Shown: one piece after another, positions 57,861 to 64,000 of the stretch | Layout: each line of letters opens with the position of its first letter | Position numbering within the stretch: position 1 is the stretch's first letter | NCBI RefSeq assembly: GCF_009729075.1 | Contig: NZ_VTGY01000001.1 | Location: 1-64,000, forward strand | Direction of reading: 5' to 3' | Origin: Mycolicibacterium sp. CBMA 226 | GTDB taxonomy: Bacteria > Actinomycetota > Actinomycetes > Mycobacteriales > Mycobacteriaceae | DNA length: 64,000 nt | Notes under the pieces: model-generated | Database searches by the model: none | Told to the model about the DNA's origin: nothing | Seen by the model: only the letters and a program-made list of their open reading frames with translations | Position numbers and translations under genes: made by a program

Positions 57861-59531
57861 GTGACCGCGCGCGTTCAGTCGTTTCGTGTCAGGCCAGCTG
57901 CCGGCGAGGCGATTGACTCATGGCTTGAAACAATCGCCTGCCGAATGCATGTGTACCTAGGTTCCATCGTCGGCGAGTTTGGATTGCCGCGGACGACCAG
58001 CGGACCGCTGCAGCAACCGTCTTGGGTTCGGTGGTTATCTGCGGAGCAAATCCGCGATGTGGCCGTTGGATTCGCTGTTCCTGAGAATGCCGTCGAAGCA
58101 ATGACGTTGGCAGCTTATGACGGTATTGCGTTGACGCTCGATCCCGAATCGCACTGCCTTGTAACGAGTTTTCCGTACGGAGCTATGGCATGGTCTCGCT
58201 ACTGCCCCGAGTGCCTGTCCGAATCGGGCGGCCGCTGGCCGTTGGCATGGCGGCTCGGATGGTCTTTCGCGTGCGTCGCACACGGTCGGATTCTCGCAGA
58301 CTGCTGTCCAGAGTGCGGACGGCAGCAACGGAGGTACGTGGCATACGCGGCTGTGCCGGCGCCTATGTTCTGTCGGTGCGGGCATCGATTGTTCGAGACT
58401 TCGACATTGAGACTCCCTGAGGCCCATCCAATCATCGACGCCCAACGCCAGGTAACTGCCATGCTCAATGACCGTGACGGTCCTTCAGCGGTATTTCCGC
58501 TGGTGAGTGCGTATCGATTGGACGTTTTCGAGGCCGTGAGGAGTCTGGCGAACCGTCTTCTGACGGTTGCATCGGTCGACGGCCTGACAGCAGTGCCTGG
58601 GGTGGGCTTGGACGGCATCCTGATACAGGGGAGTTCCGAAGACAGCCCTGAACATTTGCAATACACGTATAACTATCGACCGTTTGGTCGGCCATATCGC
58701 TCCAAAAGTTGTCCCAGGCGTGCGTTGGACACAGGTGTCGGCATCGCGGGCGCGTTCGATATCCTTCGCGCCCACTCTGTGGACGAGGCGGCGTCGAAGG
58801 CGCAGTGGATAGTCAGGGGCAAGCATCCTGTTCGAGGCCAGCCTGAGGAAGTCGAGAGCCGCCTTGACGGGTGGATCGCCGCCACGATCGTGTTGAAAGC
58901 ATATGGTTACCTGGATGGCTTGAGCGAGCGGCCGAAAGATACTATTGGCAAGGCGATTTCGCGTACGTTGGGCGATCACGACGAGTTGGCAAAGATAGAT
59001 CCGGCGCCGCGGTTTCCTGACATCTGGCCAGCATGGTCAGCGCAATTTCTACCGGATTTCCATGCCACTGCCGCTCTACGGGCGGTATTAATGACCGCAT
59101 CTAATGCCTTTGCTAGCAACAAAACTCGGGTCGGCGTAGATTTGATGTTCGGCGGTCCCGGGACAGCCGACTTCCTCGTGCAGAATCCGACACGCGCGTT
59201 GAGTTCGGAGAGATTTAGCGACCGGTACGGCGAGCCCTCGGAGCGGCATCGGCGAGCAGCTCGTGACGCTGCGTACTGGCGCGAAGTCTCAGACGCACTG
59301 TCCGTCATGGTCAATGCCGCCGATGACGGGGACGCGAGTGTGCTGCATCATCAACTGTCCATCCTCGAGCATTCCTTGCTTGTGGGTAAGCACCCCTGGG
59401 ATGAGCTGTTTTCCGGGGACGCCGCAATAATCCGCGACGATCCGATGTTCAGGTCCACCCGGCTTCGCTTGCTTGAGCGGTTGACTGAATTGCCGTGTGC
59501 GCATGCCATGTCTTCGTTGGATCGGTCATGA
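57861..59531 (+). CDS. tniQ: TniQ/TnsD-family transposon targeting protein
   Basis: A 556-residue protein. The TniQ domain starts FRVRPAAGEAIDSWLETIACRM, with zinc ligands in C115-P-E-C118, C138/H141, C149-x2-C152 and C171-x-C173-G-H. The surrounding SGGRWPLAWRLGWSFACVAH is a TniQ hallmark. The long C-terminal half (about 250-556) has no recognised motif and could be a DNA-binding target-selection region as in TnsD. GTG 57861 gives the standard TniQ start; TTG 57840 is possible. It overlaps a small ORF by ATGA and leads the tnsA-tnsB-tnsC operon. Confidence 0.88.
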   Translation: MTARVQSFRVRPAAGEAIDSWLETIACRMHVYLGSIVGEFGLPRTTSGPLQQPSWVRWLSAEQIRDVAVGFAVPENAVEAMTLAAYDGIALTLDPESHCLVTSFPYGAMAWSRYCPECLSESGGRWPLAWRLGWSFACVAHGRILADCCPECGRQQRRYVAYAAVPAPMFCRCGHRLFETSTLRLPEAHPIIDAQRQVTAMLNDRDGPSAVFPLVSAYRLDVFEAVRSLANRLLTVASVDGLTAVPGVGLDGILIQGSSEDSPEHLQYTYNYRPFGRPYRSKSCPRRALDTGVGIAGAFDILRAHSVDEAASKAQWIVRGKHPVRGQPEEVESRLDGWIAATIVLKAYGYLDGLSERPKDTIGKAISRTLGDHDELAKIDPAPRFPDIWPAWSAQFLPDFHATAALRAVLMTASNAFASNKTRVGVDLMFGGPGTADFLVQNPTRALSSERFSDRYGEPSERHRRAARDAAYWREVSDALSVMVNAADDGDASVLHHQLSILEHSLLVGKHPWDELFSGDAAIIRDDPMFRSTRLRLLERLTELPCAHAMSSLDRS

Positions 59532-59725
59532 ACCCAAGCGTTCCAACGGTTGCGGTTTGGCCCCGCTGTCTAGAAGCAGCCAACACAGTGCTGAGCGACG
59601 TCAGGCGTATACGCAAGTCACGGGCGAACGGTGCTTCAACGGACCCTGGACGCATCGCCTTTTGCTCAATCGAGCTTCGTCGTGGCAATGCACTACTAGT
59701 GTGGCACCACCTGGATAGATGTTAG
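59528..59725 (+). CDS. Small hypothetical ORF coupled to tniQ
   Basis: A 65-residue frame whose ATG overlaps the tniQ stop (ATGA), ending at 59725, 11 bp before the tnsA start. The sequence (start MNPSVPTVAVWPRCLEAANT, then VRRIRKSRANGAS, end LVWHHLDRC) shows no known motif. The coupling and absence of any other gene in this gap support it, but codon-level evidence is weak. Confidence 0.4.
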   Translation: MNPSVPTVAVWPRCLEAANTVLSDVRRIRKSRANGASTDPGRIAFCSIELRRGNALLVWHHLDRC

Positions 59726-59736
59726 AGAGGTGCGTA

Positions 59737-60531
59737 ATGCTTCCGCATGAATCTCCCGACCCCGATACGGGCGCGGTTCCTGGCGGTACAGACGTTCGCC
59801 CGACGTGGACTTTTCGTATTGCCGGAAGCGAAATTGGCTGGATCTGGCAGCAGAACGCCGGACCGCCGACGCGGGACCTAGAGCCGGTCCGCGTCCCCAG
59901 ATCATCCAAGCGCAACCGGCATATCCCGGTGACTGCGTACTCCGTGACAAACGGCGCCATGCTCGCACTGGAATCGGGGCTCGAGCACGACCTGATGCGC
60001 AAACTTGACCGCGATCCGACTGTCACGTGGCTGGTACCCCAGCCGCTACGCCTGACGTGGAAATCGCCTGCACCGATACGACATACGCCGGACCTTCTGA
60101 GCATCGAGACCTCCGGCACGGTCACTATCTGGGACGCGCACACGATTGATGACGACGACGATGATGAGGACGGCGACGCTGATGCTGAAGACGATTTCGA
60201 GTACAAGGCCGCGGTCACTCGGGATGCTTGTTCGGCGGTCGGCTGGCGCTACGAAGTATTTAGCGGCTTCGACACGGTGGAGCGTCTAAACCATTTGTGG
60301 TTATACGGATTTCGGCGACGGCCGCTGTGGTCGGACGAATTTGAAGGAGCCATCCTTCGGCTGGCCAGCTTGCCGCAGGCGTCCCTCGGCGGGCTTTTGG
60401 CTGCCGACGATGGCAGTGGCCTGATGAAATCGGTTATGTGGCACCTTGTTTGGTCGGGAGCGCTGTCCATTGATATGACGGCAAGGTGGACTGACGACAC
60501 GGCGGTAAATACAGCGACGGGAGGCATCTGA
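59737..60531 (+). CDS. tnsA: TnsA-like transposase endonuclease subunit, altered active site
   Basis: A 264-residue protein. It has the TnsA pattern LESGLEHDLMRKLDRDPTV (Glu79, Glu83), PQPLRLTWKS and RHTPDLLSI with Asp119. The next strand, TVTIWDAHTID, has D133-A-H135 where TnsA has (Q/E)-x-K, so the catalytic Lys is replaced by His. An acidic run (DDDDDDEDGDADAEDD, about 138-153) follows, then EYKAAVTRDACSAVGWRYEVFSG. In Tn7, TnsA cuts the 5' strand so that the element moves by cut-and-paste. ATG 59737 has gagagg six bases upstream. Confidence 0.75.
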   Translation: MLPHESPDPDTGAVPGGTDVRPTWTFRIAGSEIGWIWQQNAGPPTRDLEPVRVPRSSKRNRHIPVTAYSVTNGAMLALESGLEHDLMRKLDRDPTVTWLVPQPLRLTWKSPAPIRHTPDLLSIETSGTVTIWDAHTIDDDDDDEDGDADAEDDFEYKAAVTRDACSAVGWRYEVFSGFDTVERLNHLWLYGFRRRPLWSDEFEGAILRLASLPQASLGGLLAADDGSGLMKSVMWHLVWSGALSIDMTARWTDDTAVNTATGGI

Positions 60532-62690
60532 TGACTGGCTCTGCCCGCACCAGGGTAGAGGTCGGCGAGAAGGTGCTGACCGCCAACGGTACGGCGCTCG
60601 TGATGGCGATCGAGAAATCCTCGGTGAAGCTTCGCGACTGTGTCCACAACATCGTCCAGGTCAGATTCGATCAACTCGGCACGGTGCGGGGCCATGAAGA
60701 CGGCGAGTGGGTTGCACTGGTGGAGCCGCTGCGGCCGCTGTGGGATGCACTCAGTGACGCGGCGCGCAACGTCGCACTCATGCGATTGGAGGTCGTCCAG
60801 GAAGTCATCACTGGGTATCGCGACGGCCATCCCGAACTCAAACGGAAAGGTGAGCCTTTCAAACCGTTCGGCCCGACCTGGAACGCTTCAGAACACCGCA
60901 AGGCGGTCGCCATGGCCGCGGAACTGGGGATGGAAGGACATTACAACCGGGAAGCGCAGCGCCGCCTCCACGACGGTGCGATCCAATCGACCGGAGTCTC
61001 CCCGAGCACCATCAAGAACTGGTTGCGCCGATGGCGTAAAGATGGCCTCTTGGGCCTGATCGACGGACGCCATCTCCGTCCGACGACGCCGCCTCAGGAA
61101 GCCGTGCCGCCGCTCTACCGATCGGCGGCCGAAAAGATCATCACAAGCTTCGACGGGGACCGCTCCACCGTGTCCAACCTTGAGCTGGATCGACAGATCC
61201 GGCTCGTTCTGAAAGACGATGGCATCGAAGACATTCAGACACCAGAGCGCAAAACCAACGAGTACCTGTCGTTTCTGAGACGCCAAATAGGATCCACCAC
61301 ACGGTCGCAACGCAGCCACTCTCTGCGCGGGGTCTCGGGCCACAAACACTATCCGGCGATACGGCCGGGTCAGATCGTCGCCGTCGACGTCACACGAGCC
61401 GACAACCTTGTCTTCGATCCGCTCAGTGGCCAGCCCTACAGCGTGGAGATCATCACGGCGATTGACGTGGCCACGCGGGTTGTCCTGGCGCTCAGAGTCG
61501 TGCCGCGCAGTGCTAGCGGCTTCGAGGCAGGGCTGCTGGTATATGACATCTGTCGGCCGTTTTCGCTTACCGTCAGCGGTACTTCCCTCGACGATTGGCG
61601 ATGGGTCGGAATACCGGAACAGCTCGATCTCTCGCACGCCCCGGTACGGGTGGGGCGCCGTCGACTCGCACCAGATTTTTCGACGTTGCAGGGAGAACAC
61701 CCGATTCCGTCGGTGAAGCCCGATGCGCTTCACTACGACCACGGCGGCATCTTCGTCTCGAACATCCACCACGACCTGCTATCTCGCTTCCAAATCGACC
61801 TCACTCTCACACGCGGCGGAAAACCCAGCGACAACCCTCACATCGAGCGATGGTTCGAGACCTTGCAGCGCTGCGTGCAGCAAATACCCGGATACAAAGG
61901 GCGAAATACTTCCCAGCGTGGCCGTCTCGTCGCCAAAGAACCGTTGCTGACCGCACCGCAGTTACAGGACCGTATACGGCGCTTCGTCGCACTCGACTAC
62001 CACCGCGACTGGCACACAGGCCTCGTCCTGAGCGCCGACCCCGACACCTACTACGCGCGGTTGTGTCCGCTGGAGATCTGGGACGCGATGGTGGAAGTCA
62101 CCGGATACATCGACGTTCCGCAGCAGCCTGATCTGCTGTACCAGTTCCTACCGGTCAGGTGGGGGACTGTGCGTCAAGACGGCGTCGAATTCTCCAACAT
62201 GACTTACGATTCGCCGTTGCTGGACCCGTATCGTCAACCACCGAAGGGCACGTTCAGAGACTCCGATGCGGCGGCGCCTTTCTCCATGGACCCGAACGAT
62301 TTGTCACGCATCTGGTTTCCTGATCCCAGTACCGGCCGTGTCGAAGAGATCCCGTGGCGCGGTAAAGACCGTTGTGATGCACCGTGCACCCGCAATATCG
62401 TTGACGCGGCATGCAGGATAATCCGTGCGCGCGGCGGAAACAATGTCCTGACCCGTCATTCGGCGACACGCCTCATCCTCGCTGAACTGGGCGAACTCAC
62501 CAGAAACCCGCCACGGAGCGCATGGAAGACACTGGCCGCGGCGACACAGCGCGTCGAACAATCACGTGCTGACCACGAAGAAGCACAGCAAGCCCAGAAC
62601 CGCGTCGTGACCGTTCATGCCATCAACCCACGTGAGTCGCTCTCCGACCGCTTCCGTCAACCATGGCCAAATCTGTTGGAGGAGAACTGA
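60531..62690 (+). CDS. tnsB: TnsB-like DDE transposase
   Basis: A 719-residue protein of the Mu/Tn7 TnsB type. The N-terminal part contains helix-turn-helix regions (about 120-180, including GVSPSTIKNWLRRWRKDGLLGLIDG) for binding the transposon ends. The rve catalytic core carries D286 (IVAVDVTRAD), D403 (LHYDHGGIFV) and E439 (SDNPHIERWFETLQ). The C-terminus (about 560-719) has the Mu-type beta-barrel region and a tail likely to contact TnsC. Its ATG overlaps the tnsA stop (TGATG). It cuts and joins the 3' ends. Confidence 0.9.
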   Translation: MTGSARTRVEVGEKVLTANGTALVMAIEKSSVKLRDCVHNIVQVRFDQLGTVRGHEDGEWVALVEPLRPLWDALSDAARNVALMRLEVVQEVITGYRDGHPELKRKGEPFKPFGPTWNASEHRKAVAMAAELGMEGHYNREAQRRLHDGAIQSTGVSPSTIKNWLRRWRKDGLLGLIDGRHLRPTTPPQEAVPPLYRSAAEKIITSFDGDRSTVSNLELDRQIRLVLKDDGIEDIQTPERKTNEYLSFLRRQIGSTTRSQRSHSLRGVSGHKHYPAIRPGQIVAVDVTRADNLVFDPLSGQPYSVEIITAIDVATRVVLALRVVPRSASGFEAGLLVYDICRPFSLTVSGTSLDDWRWVGIPEQLDLSHAPVRVGRRRLAPDFSTLQGEHPIPSVKPDALHYDHGGIFVSNIHHDLLSRFQIDLTLTRGGKPSDNPHIERWFETLQRCVQQIPGYKGRNTSQRGRLVAKEPLLTAPQLQDRIRRFVALDYHRDWHTGLVLSADPDTYYARLCPLEIWDAMVEVTGYIDVPQQPDLLYQFLPVRWGTVRQDGVEFSNMTYDSPLLDPYRQPPKGTFRDSDAAAPFSMDPNDLSRIWFPDPSTGRVEEIPWRGKDRCDAPCTRNIVDAACRIIRARGGNNVLTRHSATRLILAELGELTRNPPRSAWKTLAAATQRVEQSRADHEEAQQAQNRVVTVHAINPRESLSDRFRQPWPNLLEEN

Positions 62691-62694
62691 AATT

Positions 62695-63825
62695 GTGGAC
62701 GCCCAGCGTTGGCATGACTATTGCCTCTCTGACCCGGTCCCAGAGCCTGAAGTCCTCACCTTGAGGCAATGGAGGCACCTAACTGAGGTGCAGCGGTGCC
62801 ACCATATCGCTGCCCTCGAACGCTGGCTAGACAAGCTCTTTCTACTCACCGATGACCTGGCCGAGATCGGCCAGACCGTGACCGATATCGTCAGCCGGAA
62901 CACGCGAACACCGCCCGGAGCGAAGAAGATCGTGGTGATCACCGGGCCAAATCTGTGCGGTAAGAGCACCATGATGATGCACCTGGCCCGGGAGCTCCAT
63001 CTGGCGTTGATCGATACCGCCGATCGCGACCCGCGTGGACGCCCGATTGTTCGTCTCGGCCCCGATAGCGAAGCCGATTACTGCCCAATAGCCATGATCA
63101 CCCTTCCCGCCAGAGCCCAGATCGCCGGCGTGAACCGACAGGTTCTTGGGCACTACGGGGTTCCGATTGACGGGCGCGGGGATCTCACGATCGCGACGAT
63201 CGAGGCCGCAAAACGGCACCAGACACACGTCCTGATCGTCGACGACACCCATCTGCTCTACACGGACTGGAAGGGTGGCCGCTTCGTCCTCGATCACATC
63301 AAAGTCATCAATACTGCTTTAGGAGAACAACCGTGGGGCGCGACGCTGATCCTGGTGGGGGCAAACCTCGCCGGCAGTGACCTGGTGCGCGACCCGCAGA
63401 TCGCTGGACGCCTCATACTGCGAGAAGTACCCACATACGACCTCAATGAGAGTTCATCGCTCGAAGAATGCGCCAAATGGCAACGGATCGCGGCTCAACT
63501 CGAGGACCTCGTCCTGCCGTATCTACCAGCAGGTAAGCCAGGAATGCTCTACATCCAGTTGGCTGGTGAACTTTCGCTGCGCACGCAAGGCTACATCGGC
63601 GATCTGGTCGAGTTGATCGCCAAAGCAACCGTCGCCGCCAGCCTCGATGGCTCGCACCGAATTACGAAAAAGCATCTTGATGGCGTAGAACTCAGCGAAC
63701 GCGCGAAAGAGGCTTACCAAGCGAAGCTGGCCGAACAGCGACGGCGAGGGCGCCGGACGCAGAAGGGTGCCAACGAGGACGATGGCGCGGCGTCTCCGTC
63801 GCCCCGAGCGGCATCATCGGGGTGA
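62695..63825 (+). CDS. tnsC: TnsC/TniB-like AAA+ ATPase
   Basis: A 376-residue ATPase. Walker A is GPNLCGKST (84-92), Walker B is HVLIVDDTHLL (about 178-188), and a sensor-like stretch WGATLILVGANL follows. It forms filaments on target DNA and links TniQ to TnsAB in Tn7-like systems. GTG 62695 lies behind ggaggag (62678-62684), at the end of tnsB. The C-terminal tail (AEQRRRGRRTQKGANEDD...) is basic then acidic. Its stop overlaps the next ORF start (GTGA). Confidence 0.88.
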   Translation: MDAQRWHDYCLSDPVPEPEVLTLRQWRHLTEVQRCHHIAALERWLDKLFLLTDDLAEIGQTVTDIVSRNTRTPPGAKKIVVITGPNLCGKSTMMMHLARELHLALIDTADRDPRGRPIVRLGPDSEADYCPIAMITLPARAQIAGVNRQVLGHYGVPIDGRGDLTIATIEAAKRHQTHVLIVDDTHLLYTDWKGGRFVLDHIKVINTALGEQPWGATLILVGANLAGSDLVRDPQIAGRLILREVPTYDLNESSSLEECAKWQRIAAQLEDLVLPYLPAGKPGMLYIQLAGELSLRTQGYIGDLVELIAKATVAASLDGSHRITKKHLDGVELSERAKEAYQAKLAEQRRRGRRTQKGANEDDGAASPSPRAASSG

Positions 63826-64000
63826 GGCCGGTCGGTACGTGGATACCACACAAGCGCAGTGCTCTGTTTGACCTGTCGGCAACCATCGCCGCATGGCACG
63901 ACGGGCACGGTGTGTTCTCGAATAACACTCCTGGACCGATGAAAGTAGCCAAATCGATGAGCCTTGAGCGTCGGGCAGCCGCAGTGCCGCTGTTGCCGAA
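63822..64000 (+). CDS. Partial ORF coupled to tnsC
   Basis: The GTG at 63822 overlaps the tnsC stop (GTGA), and the frame stays open to the window edge (59 codons). The visible start is MRPVGTWIPHKRSALFDLSA, then WHDGHGVFSNNTPGPMKVAKSMSLERRAAAVP. It does not match the N-terminus of TniQ/TnsD, Cas or integrase proteins that can be recalled. Coupling to tnsC suggests another core transposition or target-selection protein. Confidence 0.6.
   Translation, partial: MRPVGTWIPHKRSALFDLSATIAAWHDGHGVFSNNTPGPMKVAKSMSLERRAAAVPLLP

Noticed and set aside
59497..59718. Alternative 73-codon frame after tniQ
   Set aside because: The frame starting at 59528 has a stop-start overlap with tniQ and a better fit to the gap; this one begins inside tniQ without support.
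57528..64000. CRISPR-associated transposon
   Set aside because: No direct-repeat array, Cas12k or Cascade-like frame is visible. Only TniQ and TnsABC are seen, so an RNA-guided system cannot be claimed from this window.

Overview
The window is chromosomal DNA from a mycobacterium, most likely a fast-growing Mycolicibacterium-type species. The evidence is high GC, GTG starts, mycobacterial families (NucS, GlgE, CpnT/EsxEF, FAAL, DUF732, LprD) and a gene order that follows, from memory, the M. tuberculosis H37Rv block Rv1316c-Rv1343c directly downstream of the rRNA operon. PE_PGRS genes are absent.

Bases 1-32.3 kb are core genome. They hold the 5S rRNA and its terminator, ogt-alkA, a secreted protein under a KstR-like box, one HAMP adenylate cyclase, nucS, methylmalonyl-CoA epimerase, fadA4, a YbbN-type thioredoxin-fold protein, and the glycogen/maltosyltransferase genes glgB-glgE facing glgP. 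Then come a flavin monooxygenase with its MarR regulator, dinG-pncB1, clpS, an Ntn hydrolase, rhomboid, an Rv1339-type phosphodiesterase, rph and rdgB. Two gaps stand out against H37Rv: mec-cysO-cysM is missing between the Ntn hydrolase and rhomboid genes, and murI is missing between rhomboid and the phosphodiesterase. A Vsr/DUF559-type nuclease gene flanked by two copies of a palindromic hairpin lies after rdgB, followed by a TetR/haloalkane dehalogenase pair.

Bases 32.4-57.5 kb are more mosaic. They hold tRNA-Leu, small secreted proteins, a NYN-LOTUS protein, a K+ channel, an esxF-esxE-cpnT-like operon whose toxin half has been lost by a deletion into a DUF4267 gene, MscS, a Gre-like protein, an OPT transporter, an RHH/Doc toxin-antitoxin pair, prfC, a sulfatase, a fatty-acyl-AMP ligase, a copper-box (RicR/CsoR type) DUF6153-DUF305 operon, a pseudokinase-flippase and a penicillin-binding lipoprotein.

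From about 57.5 kb to the right edge lies the most novel part: a Tn7-like transposon. It starts about 18 bp after the stop codon of an SDR gene and carries tniQ, a small coupled ORF, tnsA, tnsB, tnsC and a further GTGA-coupled ORF that runs off the window. All genes overlap or nearly touch, so they look like one operon. TnsA keeps the early acidic residues but has His where the catalytic Lys is expected, followed by an acidic insertion. No CRISPR array or cas gene is visible in the part that can be seen; the right end and any cargo are outside the window.
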